Positions 1-5,944 of a DNA stretch of 5,944 bases are shown here, in pieces; the stretch's first letter is position 1, and the number at the start of each line of letters is the position of its first letter. The translations under genes were made by a program, and so were the position numbers. The stretch comes from Bacteroidota bacterium (GTDB taxonomy: Bacteria > Bacteroidota > Bacteroidia > Chitinophagales > Chitinophagaceae): the NCBI GenBank assembly GCA_023390215.1, contig JAEWDG010000292.1, positions 1-5,944 of the forward strand. Reading direction: 5' to 3'. Below the pieces are notes generated by a model that was not told the origin of the DNA, did no database searches, and saw nothing but the letters and a program-made list of their open reading frames with translations.

Positions 1-183
1 GGGTCCGTTCTTGTTCACTGCAAAGGATTTGCACCAAAGTTAAAATTAATTTACAGATGTTTTGTTATAACTCCTGTATCTCTTTTTTTGATATTCGCAG
101 GATTAGTAATAATTCTACGCCGTTTCCATTATGAACTTTTGCATATTCCCGCTCACATGTCCTGGCTACAATCTAATTTCTAA
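1..183 (+). CDS. Possible 3' end of a membrane protein gene (partial)
   Basis: Frame 1 of the plus strand is open from the first base to a TAA at 181-183, giving 60 codons with no start inside the window. The translation has one strongly hydrophobic stretch of about 19 residues (around residues 21-39, containing TPVSLFLIFAGLVIIL) followed by RR and a short polar tail ending WLQSNF, which looks like a last membrane helix with a positively charged flank. Its stop would lie 9 bases from the stop of the convergent minus-strand gene. Against it, codon choice (several ATA, CTA and TTA) is less like the neighbouring genes, T-rich DNA gives hydrophobic peptides by chance, and frame 3 is also open for about 45 codons. 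Frame 2 offers an alternative short tail ending at 43 with more typical codons. No family is recognised. Confidence 0.25.
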   Translation, partial: GSVLVHCKGFAPKLKLIYRCFVITPVSLFLIFAGLVIILRRFHYELLHIPAHMSWLQSNF

Positions 184-192
184 ATTTCGATT

Positions 193-1524
193 TTAAAGGT
201 AGGTGCCATCTACTCTTCTTATCTCCCCTTCCAGCATTAAACCGTTGGAAGATGTTGAGATATTTATTTTTAAATACCTGGTAGTTTTAAAAAACGGGCG
301 GATATTGTCAGGAATAAATTTGTACAAACTGTCGGGAACACCTGAAGGGTGCATAGATAAATCGAAGATTGCCTTGACCGGTTTCACTGCATCTGCGGGG
401 TATCCTGAAGTCTGCAATGAAAAATTATTTCCGGCAGCCTTAGCGAAAAGAGGCCACAAAGGAAAGCCTGTAAAACGGTAATTTTCTCCATCTTGTTCTA
501 TCATCTCCCTGTTCCGCATCATTTCCATGATCTGTTCTGCGCGTTTACCGGTTGCCGTTAACGACATCACCGGTTCAGTGGAATAAACAACCGTTGCTTT
601 AGGTACTTCATTGAAATTCTCGTCGTATTCATAACTGATGGCGGTATCCTGGCGTTGTGTAAATCCTTTCAAATTAAAACGCCACGAATAATCAGTATTG
701 AGAAAAACTGAATCCACAGGAAGCCCAATGGTTTTACTCCATTTGAATTTAGTGCTGTCGGGGAATAGCTTTACATATTCCATGGGCATTGGCGCAACGC
801 TCATTCCAAAAATTTCTTCTTTATCATCAACTGAACTGAGTATCTCACCTGCCGGCATTGCTTTCGGATGAAGTTCTCCATTGATCAAAATCCGGTCACC
901 ATCAACACTGATCTTTACAAGATTTGTTGAGGAAAAATAGTTGTCATTTCTTATGAACAATCTCGCATGATCACCCGAAACAAAATAAGCTTTGGCCATC
1001 TCCGGGTTCATCCATGCTCCCTTAACGAATAGCTGTTCGTGCAATTCCGTAAGTTCCTCTCTGCTGCAGCGATAGGTGGATATGATAACGTTTTCTCCAT
1101 CCCTGAGAAAATGAAGGCCCAGTTCAGCACTCGTATATAAAACCAAATTACCCAGGTCCTGCTTTTGAAAATGTTTAACCGCGATGAATTCGTTAAACAA
1201 TTTAATTTTATCGATCTGTACTTTCACATACCATTTTCCGAGGTCCTGTCCCTTAATATGGAACAGGCACAAAAAATCAGGAAGTTTAAATACATCCCTC
1301 CAACTTATTTCCTTTTTTGTTTTTGCAGAAGGCATCCGCCAGCGGGAAGGATGCGAGAGAAATTCTCCAACTGCGGTTCTAACGATATTTTTTACGTCTA
1401 CCGAAAGCACAATATCCGCATTCCCCGGAACTGAGCGAGGATCGTATACTTTCCGGTAAAATTTAAAATAGATAAAAACAATCAATGCGAGGGCAGCAAA
1501 AATAAAGATCCACCGTTTACGCAT
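193..1524 (-). CDS. Membrane-anchored envelope protein, DUF4836/DUF3352-like, uncharacterised
   Basis: Encodes 443 residues. Residues 1-4 are basic (MRKR) and residues 5-21 form one hydrophobic helix without a cleavage site or lipobox, so I predict an inner-membrane anchor with the remainder in the periplasm. The external part opens with a VPGNADIVLSVDV segment (from residue 32), a start I associate with Bacteroidota DUF4836/DUF3352-type proteins. It then shows alternating beta-like stretches and short helices, YEYDENF at 298-304 and FDLS at 387-390. These landmarks occur in the same order in the upstream gene's product, so the two are probably diverged paralogues. No catalytic motif is visible. 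The ATG at 1522-1524 overlaps the TAA of the upstream gene by one base (TAATG), which fixes the start and implies translational coupling. It is the last gene of the three-gene operon; no clear terminator follows it. The function is unknown, and the family link rests on recall and not on a search. Confidence 0.88.
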   Translation of the reverse strand: MRKRWIFIFAALALIVFIYFKFYRKVYDPRSVPGNADIVLSVDVKNIVRTAVGEFLSHPSRWRMPSAKTKKEISWRDVFKLPDFLCLFHIKGQDLGKWYVKVQIDKIKLFNEFIAVKHFQKQDLGNLVLYTSAELGLHFLRDGENVIISTYRCSREELTELHEQLFVKGAWMNPEMAKAYFVSGDHARLFIRNDNYFSSTNLVKISVDGDRILINGELHPKAMPAGEILSSVDDKEEIFGMSVAPMPMEYVKLFPDSTKFKWSKTIGLPVDSVFLNTDYSWRFNLKGFTQRQDTAISYEYDENFNEVPKATVVYSTEPVMSLTATGKRAEQIMEMMRNREMIEQDGENYRFTGFPLWPLFAKAAGNNFSLQTSGYPADAVKPVKAIFDLSMHPSGVPDSLYKFIPDNIRPFFKTTRYLKINISTSSNGLMLEGEIRRVDGTYL

Positions 1525-1526
1525 TA
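1522..1526 (-). promoter_or_regulatory. TAATG stop-start overlap (translational coupling)
   Basis: Read on the minus strand, TAA (1526-1524) ends the 708-residue gene and ATG (1524-1522) begins the 443-residue gene, with the A shared. The preceding bases have no strong Shine-Dalgarno sequence, so termination-reinitiation by the same ribosome is the simplest way to start the downstream gene. This is inference from the overlap. Confidence 0.7.
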
Positions 1527-3650
1527 GTTCCTTTTGTTATCCCCGTCCATCGCAGCATTCTTATTCATTTCATTCACTTTTTCAATCATTTCAAAAATGC
1601 CTATCAGGCTGTTTTCAAAATTATCACTTAACTGAAAATCCATTACACTGCTCATTTCACCTTTTTTAAAAGAAGCATAGCCATCGATATTTTTGATGTT
1701 GCCTGCAAGATATTCGGCAATCTCGCGGGTATTGGCGTCTTCAAACTGTGTTTTTGCCGCCCGGATTATTCCGCTCAGATCAAAATGCAGATCAAATGTG
1801 TTGTCGGTAATTCGCTTCTCCGTTTCTTTTCCCGGCATGAATGGCTGATCGTGCATCACTTTTTCTATCACATCTTTATTTGTTGTGATCACAAAACGTC
1901 CATCGCGAACCATAAAGTATATGCTGCTGTAAAGCGCTTTTCCTTCAGGAAAACTCAGTTCATAATAGTCGTTTTTTTTCTGATAATTATATTTCATGCG
2001 TTCCGCGTATTTCAACGGAACATCAAGGGCCTTATTGATAAAATCCGGCCTGCGTGTGTCGATAACAAAACTAAAATCCGGAGAAAGTTCCTGTTTTGTT
2101 TTTTCGATCTCTTTTGCTACAAAATTGGAATCATATTCATAATCAGTGTACTTCACTTCCCGCGATTTTAAACCATGAAGAACCACCAGGTAGTTACCGG
2201 GTAACAGTTCACCGATCGCTTTTTCATCAATGAAAATCTCAAGAAGGTCAATATAAATATTTACGATATCGCTGTATTCTTTTGTGAAATCGTTGAAGGA
2301 CATATACTTCTTCAATTGCTCATAATAGTTGAGTATAGCAGCTTCAGTATTTATGGAAACGGACATATATCCCAGGTTTCCCGGGTTGATGAACCCCGCA
2401 ACTGATTTTGACTGGCTGTTATTGTAGATCGCGGCCATCCTCGACCGTGTTTTTTCAGAAAACGTAATGGATTTACCTTCCACATGTACCTTATCCTTCT
2501 TAAAATAAACATTGGTGCCTGATGCTACCTGATCTTCTCCATTTTCAGGTGTGGAAGGAATATTTAAAACCGAACGGTATGGATTGGTGATTTTTGAATA
2601 GATATAGGCCCAGTAAGCCTGCATCATATCGTTTGTGTTGATCCACATCGTAATGTCGGCTTTATTATCGATCAGCTTTTCATACCCCGCCAGTTGTTTG
2701 ACAGAAGGATATGTATTTCGGAACTGGGAAACAGAGATCTCATCAGCGTAATCTCTCACCCTGATTTTAGCTATGCTGTCCTGAATTTTCTCCCATCGTT
2801 CATATTTTAAATTGTATTCAGAAGACCAATCATCTGAAATGATCGAAGTACTGTCTTCATGCTGCTCTTCGGTAGCCGCTTCTTCATCCTCAACCTTCGG
2901 CGGTGCCTGGTACACTTTAGCTTTAGGTTTTACGTTGTTCGATTTTGTTTTCCCCCTTTTCTGTGCTCCCGTTGCCGGTTTTGTTGATTTAGATTTCGGT
3001 TTGGTCTTGGATTTTGGAGATCGTACATCGGGCGCCGGTTTTACTTCCGCAGGAGCAGGTGGCGGCGGCGGAGGTGGCGGTGGTAATTCAGTAACCTGAT
3101 CGATGGTTGCTGTTGTATCCGGCATAATTGCTACAGCAGTATCCGAAGCCCCGACATCGTAAACGTTATTGCTCCAGTAATTCTTTCTACCCATAAAATC
3201 ACCATAAACAAATACGCCGTTTGAACCCGACCATGAGATAGCAGAATTATTTGAAAGATAGACGATCTCATACCCGTCTTTTTTCAATGGTCGTAACTCC
3301 GCCCCGTAATTTGCATCAACCAATCTAAGAAATTTCGCCTGGTCGTTGATGGTAAACAACGTAACAAAACCCATCACTGTGTCTTTAAAAGAAACATATT
3401 GAACCAGGTCACTGGAAAAATCAATACCTGTTTCTGTAAGAGAGCGGGCGGTATCCAGGTGCAATGCTTTGAAGAAATCGTTTCGTATGATATCATATTT
3501 ATCAAGCTTGGAAACGGGGATCGCATTTGTGATCGTCTTGCCTGAATAATGCACCACCACATAACTGTTTTCGGGTACGCGTTCGGTAAAGCTTTGCCCC
3601 TTTACCTGGTTTATAAAAAGGCAAAGAATTACAGGTAAAATTTTTCTCAT
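1524..3650 (-). CDS. Large exported protein with poly-proline/charged linker, paralogue of the downstream gene product
   Basis: Encodes 708 residues from the ATG at 3650. The frame is open a further 57 bases upstream from a TTG, but ATG 3650 is preferred because it lies 1 nt after the upstream stop and begins a clean signal peptide (MRKILPVILCLFINQVKG, then QSF). Cleavage after Gly18 would leave an N-terminal Gln, as is common for signal peptidase I substrates in Bacteroidota. There is no lipobox, so the protein should be soluble in the periplasm or secreted. Layout: an N-terminal module, about residues 20-155, starting with VPENSYVVV; a low-complexity linker, about 187-273; and a C-terminal module, about 325-690, with YEYDSNF at 504-510 and FDLS at 623-626. 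The same landmarks occur in the downstream protein, which lacks the linker. No enzyme motif is seen. A DUF4836/DUF3352-like relationship is suggested from memory only. Function is unknown; operon position points to a joint role with its neighbours. Confidence 0.9.
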   Translation of the reverse strand: MRKILPVILCLFINQVKGQSFTERVPENSYVVVHYSGKTITNAIPVSKLDKYDIIRNDFFKALHLDTARSLTETGIDFSSDLVQYVSFKDTVMGFVTLFTINDQAKFLRLVDANYGAELRPLKKDGYEIVYLSNNSAISWSGSNGVFVYGDFMGRKNYWSNNVYDVGASDTAVAIMPDTTATIDQVTELPPPPPPPPPAPAEVKPAPDVRSPKSKTKPKSKSTKPATGAQKRGKTKSNNVKPKAKVYQAPPKVEDEEAATEEQHEDSTSIISDDWSSEYNLKYERWEKIQDSIAKIRVRDYADEISVSQFRNTYPSVKQLAGYEKLIDNKADITMWINTNDMMQAYWAYIYSKITNPYRSVLNIPSTPENGEDQVASGTNVYFKKDKVHVEGKSITFSEKTRSRMAAIYNNSQSKSVAGFINPGNLGYMSVSINTEAAILNYYEQLKKYMSFNDFTKEYSDIVNIYIDLLEIFIDEKAIGELLPGNYLVVLHGLKSREVKYTDYEYDSNFVAKEIEKTKQELSPDFSFVIDTRRPDFINKALDVPLKYAERMKYNYQKKNDYYELSFPEGKALYSSIYFMVRDGRFVITTNKDVIEKVMHDQPFMPGKETEKRITDNTFDLHFDLSGIIRAAKTQFEDANTREIAEYLAGNIKNIDGYASFKKGEMSSVMDFQLSDNFENSLIGIFEMIEKVNEMNKNAAMDGDNKRN
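2832..3092 (-). other. Low-complexity linker region: Pro9, Lys/Ser-rich, then acidic
   Basis: This part of the 708-residue protein (about residues 187-273) has three successive compositions. Nine consecutive prolines (codons at 3057-3083, a mix of CCA, CCG and CCT) are followed by Pro/Ala. A basic stretch rich in Lys, Ser, Pro and Thr comes next, and then an acidic stretch rich in Glu and Asp. It is probably disordered and extended, like the Pro/Lys linkers of periplasm-spanning proteins such as TonB. The proline run would be expected to need elongation factor P for efficient translation. The Pro codons vary, so the run is not a simple trinucleotide repeat expansion. Confidence 0.85.
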
Positions 3651-3651
3651 T

Positions 3652-4320
3652 TTATTTAAGAAGGTTGATCTGGTTATCGATGTTTTTTTTTCCTTTAATA
3701 ATATCAAGAGCTGATGCCTTAGTCATCACTGCTTTTTTGTTCGCTGCGATCTTACTTACCGGATTGTTTACGGATTGTATGTCGGAATCGAACCGGAATA
3801 TATTTGTGTATGTTGCACTTGCAAAAATTTCACGGTCAGCGACGCTCATTTTACGATAACCTTCCGCAAAAGCGAATTTGTTGATACGGGAAAATGTTCT
3901 GTTGTTCGCATCGTAACGGTAAGCTTCGGAGAAACCCTGTTTTTGATCTTTCGCCTGCTCCCCTATTTTCCTTAATGCAGCATTCAGTTTGTCTACATTG
4001 GAAAAATTAAAATTCAAAGTGCCGATAAAATTGTTGAAATCAATAGTTGTTTTAACCGCTGAAAGGCCCTGAACAGCGCTTAACTTATTCTCAAATTCCG
4101 CGGCATCAGCTTTAAGTTCTTCTTTGGATGGAACCGGATGTCCATTGACGGTTTTCATCTTCATCAGGGAATTTATCTTCACCTTGCTTCTGCTCAGGTT
4201 AAGCACAAGTTGAAAACTGCCGGAGCCATTATCATGAACAGTGATCTGTTCGATAATATCAAAACATCCCTGCAAACCAAATCCGAGTACAGCGATAAAA
4301 ACCGTAATAAGTCTTTTCAT
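3652..4320 (-). CDS. Small lipoprotein with LppM-like N-terminal region
   Basis: Encodes 222 residues from the ATG at 4320; an in-frame ATG at 4332 would add four residues (MTSH). I prefer 4320 because it gives a compact lipoprotein signal (MKRLITVFIAVLGFGLQGC) with lipobox L-Q-G-C and the lipidated Cys at position 19. Neither start has a Shine-Dalgarno sequence. Directly after the Cys comes FDIIEQITVHDNGSGSFQLV, a beta-hairpin-like opening with Asp-Asn-Gly-Ser-Gly-Ser, followed by NLSRSK. I associate this pattern with LppM-type lipoprotein domains and with many unnamed Bacteroidota lipoproteins. The residues after Cys do not form a clear surface-export signal (no K/Q followed by acidic residues), so a periplasm-facing location is more likely. 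It is the first gene of the operon, and the next gene starts 1 nt after its stop. An A9 run near its 3' end is noted separately. The function is unknown. Confidence 0.87.
   Translation of the reverse strand: MKRLITVFIAVLGFGLQGCFDIIEQITVHDNGSGSFQLVLNLSRSKVKINSLMKMKTVNGHPVPSKEELKADAAEFENKLSAVQGLSAVKTTIDFNNFIGTLNFNFSNVDKLNAALRKIGEQAKDQKQGFSEAYRYDANNRTFSRINKFAFAEGYRKMSVADREIFASATYTNIFRFDSDIQSVNNPVSKIAANKKAVMTKASALDIIKGKKNIDNQINLLK
3683..3691 (-). repeat. A9 homopolymer near the end of the lipoprotein gene
   Basis: Nine consecutive A on the coding (minus) strand lie within the codons GGA AAA AAA AAC of the lipoprotein gene, about 30 bases before its stop. The frame of the next gene is open across this run, from 3707 to its ATG at 3650. 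Losing one A, by slippage or mutation, would therefore carry translation past the lipoprotein stop and into the next gene's frame. Whether slippage happens is unknown. Confidence 0.75.
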
Positions 4321-4366
4321 ATGGGAAGTCATAAAGCTATATCATTTTCGTCAATGCCCTGCATTT

Positions 4367-4395
4367 AAAAAAGAGGCCCGATCTTATAATCGGGC
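4367..4395 (-). terminator. Intrinsic terminator downstream of the serine hydrolase gene
   Basis: On the minus strand, a perfect 7-bp GC-rich stem (GCCCGAT at 4395-4389 pairing with ATCGGGC at 4382-4376) closes a 6-nt loop (TATAAG). After CTC it runs into six T (4372-4367). This is a standard Rho-independent terminator for leftward transcripts, lying about 200 bases after the hydrolase stop. It ends only 34-46 bases before the lipoprotein start, depending on which ATG is used, so it separates the hydrolase gene from the three-gene operon or attenuates transcription into it. Confidence 0.8.
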
Positions 4396-4459
4396 GCTCC
4401 CTGGGATTGTTTGGGCTTTTCAAATAAGAAAATACATCGCTTCGCGAAAAATAAAATTT

Positions 4460-4516
4460 GGGAATCAGGAGGAGGATGAAAATGCTTCAGGGGGTCGGAC
4501 GGCCGGAGGCGGAAGT
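4460..4516. other. G-rich island in the AT-rich spacer
   Basis: The plus strand here has many short G tracts: three GG units separated by single A (4468-4475), then GGGGG followed by five GG units with 1-2 base spacers (4490-4512). The surrounding spacer is AT-rich, so the block stands out. It could form two-tetrad G-quadruplexes on the plus strand, which is the template strand for the flanking genes, or be a decayed copy of an intergenic repeat. A 17-codon plus-strand frame (4476-4529) starts just after the GGAGGAGG, but I do not regard it as a gene. Confidence 0.4.
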
Positions 4517-4591
4517 TAAGAAGCTTTAATAACTGACAAAAAAAATTATTGATCAAAATAACGTAAAATATCCTCATCCTATGTGCAAAAC

Positions 4592-5944
4592 TTAGTCCGA
4601 CACGGATTCCACCAGTTTTCTCAAGAATCGCTTATCATCAAATTTTCTAACACCCAGTCTTACCACCACCATTTTCTTTGAAGGTATAATTACAATGATC
4701 TGTCCGCCGAAACCTTCTGCCATATACATATCTTCCGGAACACCGGGATAGATCCGTGTTTTCAAATCGCTGCTAAATCCGTTTAACCAAAACTGATATC
4801 CATATTTTTTTTGTGGATCACCGGTTGCAGGTGTTCTGGTTTTGTTTATCCAGGATGTTGATAAAATCTGATCACCAAACCAGTTTCCTTCATTGAGGTA
4901 CAATAAACCAAACCGGGCATAATCCCGGGCGGTGGCCCAGATGTAAGAAGATCCAACAAAAGTTCCTGAGGCATCTGGTTCAATCACCGGGCTGAATGCA
5001 GAAATACGGTAAAACAAAGAATCATAAGGCAATGCATAATATGATTTGTCGCCCAGGCTTTTACGGATGAGTAAACTAAGAATATTGCTGTTCCCACTTG
5101 AATAATAAAACCTGGTTCCCGGTGGTTCAGCCAATGCTTGAGAAGCAGTATAGGCCGCCATATCCCCTTCACTGAATAACATTCGCGTAACTGTGCCTGG
5201 CATTTTATAGTTTTCTTTAAAATCAAGCCCCGAACGCTGTTGAAGCAGATGCTTCAACTGGATGGCTGAACGCGAATCATTTTTCCATTGAGGTAACAGC
5301 GCCGATGACCTTTCAGATAAAGTTCCGCGGTCAACAAGTAAACCGATCAGCGCTGAAGTAACGCTTTTAGTCATAGACCAGCCCTGCTGGAGGGAATGCA
5401 TATCATATCCCCTGGCATATTTTTCTGCAATAATATTTCCGTCTTTAACTACAATTACTGCGCGGGTCAAACAGGGTTTACCATCAATTTTTTCGTTAAA
5501 GCAATAATCGACAGCATCATCCATTTTCCGCTTGTCGATGCCCTTCCAGGAAATAATTCCGCATGAATCACCCCTGGGCCAAAGCGTGGTATCCAGATCT
5601 TTTTCCGGAGGAAGGGGATGTTGAATTGTTTGACTGCGGATTTGATTTTCGGAATACTGATTTACGAGCGTTGCACCTATACCCTTTCTGAATATCGCTT
5701 TCCGTTCAGCGAATCCCCATACTTTTCCCGTCACGCTGGAATCTGTATAATTCACCTCAAAACTTCCCATCGACATAGGAAAATCGGCAAGCTCTTCTTT
5801 TGATACAGATTCCGGAGAACGATGCTGGAGGAAAACAGCGGAGCACATATTCTTTGCGCCAAAACCGGAGATAGCGGGAAAAGCATTCCATGCATACCAG
5901 GTAACGAAAATAATTGCAGGAATCAGCAGGAAGCCAATGATCTT
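4592..5944 (-). CDS. Membrane-anchored serine hydrolase, beta-lactamase (class C)/NylB-EstB-like family (5' partial)
   Basis: At least 450 residues; the start lies beyond the right edge. The ATG at 5848 is internal, because the frame stays open to 5944 and those 32 codons encode a hydrophobic anchor (about residues 2-18) and the segment ISGFGAKNMCSAVF, which I recognise as a conserved N-terminal feature of this group. Catalytic marks in visible numbering are SMTK at 190-193 (Ser nucleophile and Lys of SxxK), the Tyr of YSSGNSN at 281, and GFGGQ at 411-415 in place of the KTG box of true beta-lactamases. Family-typical stretches also include HPLPP (109-113), WPRGD (122-126), the ATARDYARFGLLYLNEG segment and YGYQFWLNG (381-389). 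It probably hydrolyses amide or ester bonds on the periplasmic face of the membrane. The substrate cannot be read from the sequence, and beta-lactam resistance should not be assumed. A terminator follows the gene. Confidence 0.92.
   Translation of the reverse strand, partial: KIIGFLLIPAIIFVTWYAWNAFPAISGFGAKNMCSAVFLQHRSPESVSKEELADFPMSMGSFEVNYTDSSVTGKVWGFAERKAIFRKGIGATLVNQYSENQIRSQTIQHPLPPEKDLDTTLWPRGDSCGIISWKGIDKRKMDDAVDYCFNEKIDGKPCLTRAVIVVKDGNIIAEKYARGYDMHSLQQGWSMTKSVTSALIGLLVDRGTLSERSSALLPQWKNDSRSAIQLKHLLQQRSGLDFKENYKMPGTVTRMLFSEGDMAAYTASQALAEPPGTRFYYSSGNSNILSLLIRKSLGDKSYYALPYDSLFYRISAFSPVIEPDASGTFVGSSYIWATARDYARFGLLYLNEGNWFGDQILSTSWINKTRTPATGDPQKKYGYQFWLNGFSSDLKTRIYPGVPEDMYMAEGFGGQIIVIIPSKKMVVVRLGVRKFDDKRFLRKLVESVSD

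Noticed and set aside
19..33. Inverted repeat TGCAAA-gga-TTTGCA
   Set aside because: It is a short six-bp stem with no T tract on either side, so it is not a terminator and is likely chance.
35..42. TAACTTTG on the minus strand, a full match to the -7 box TAnnTTTG, pointing out of the left edge
   Set aside because: There is no matching -33 element and no visible downstream gene start in the window; it also falls within the possible plus-strand tail.
1785..2171. 128-codon plus-strand frame opposite the 708-residue gene
   Set aside because: It is fully antisense to a well-supported gene, and its Phe/Ile-rich, His-containing translation is typical of a shadow frame.
2812..3099. 95-codon plus-strand frame with a poly-glycine end
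   Set aside because: It is the antisense shadow of the proline-rich linker of the 708-residue protein; the Gly run is simply the complement of Pro codons.
4332..4339. TAGCTTTA on the minus strand, close to the Bacteroidota -7 box TAnnTTTG
   Set aside because: It lacks the final G and has no TTG at the expected -33 spacing (the nearest is about 12 bases away). It is not enough to call a promoter.
4476..4529. 17-codon plus-strand frame preceded by GGAGGAGG
   Set aside because: The Shine-Dalgarno-like string is part of the G-rich island, and the genes here do not use such sequences. The peptide is too short to judge and has no supporting context.
4538..4561. AT-only hairpin (TTATT/AATAA, 6-nt loop) followed by eight T on the minus strand, nearer the hydrolase stop
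   Set aside because: A five-bp all A-T stem is too weak for a convincing intrinsic terminator; the GC stem at 4376-4395 is far better.
4365..4577. 70-codon minus-strand frame in the spacer between hydrolase and lipoprotein genes
   Set aside because: It runs through the terminator hairpin and the G-rich island, and its translation is low in recognisable structure and unlike any family I know.
4592..5944. Calling the hydrolase an antibiotic-resistance beta-lactamase
   Set aside because: It has SxxK and the Tyr motif but GFGGQ in place of KTG, together with NylB/EstB-type flanking motifs, which points to a general amidase/esterase.

Overview
The window looks like part of a Bacteroidota chromosome, and a Sphingobacteriia/Chitinophagia-type member is my best guess. 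The reasons are moderate-to-low GC by eye, AT-rich starts without Shine-Dalgarno sequences, a signal peptide whose predicted mature protein begins with Gln (the 'Q-rule' pattern of this phylum), and protein families I associate with it. All four well-supported genes lie on the minus strand, so they read from right to left. There is no sign of a mobile element, CRISPR array, tRNA or rRNA.

Right part (4592-5944): a membrane-anchored serine hydrolase of the beta-lactamase/class C fold (6-aminohexanoate-dimer hydrolase/EstB-like). It is cut by the right edge. The reading frame stays open to the last base, and the extra 32 codons hold the N-terminal membrane segment, so the Met codon at 5848 is internal. 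It is followed by a 259-base spacer with a G-rich island and one good intrinsic terminator (4367-4395, minus).

Centre and left (193-4320): a very tight three-gene operon of uncharacterised envelope proteins. The first gene encodes a small lipoprotein with an LppM-like 'DNGSGS' N-terminus. The second starts 1 nt after its stop and encodes a 708-residue exported protein with a nine-proline stretch and a charged low-complexity linker. The third overlaps the second by one base (TAATG) and encodes a 443-residue protein with an N-terminal membrane anchor. Reading the second and third proteins side by side shows the same order of landmarks (VPxN at the N-terminus, then YEYDxNF, then FDLS). I infer that they are diverged paralogues and that the larger one gained the linker. 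The three products would occupy three positions in the envelope: lipid-anchored, soluble periplasmic and inner-membrane anchored. This suggests a small complex or shared envelope process of unknown function, and it is the most interesting content here.

Left edge (1-192): AT-rich. A plus-strand frame is open from base 1 to a stop at 181-183 and would encode a hydrophobic C-terminal tail converging on the operon. It is weakly supported. I see no clear terminator for the operon in this stretch.
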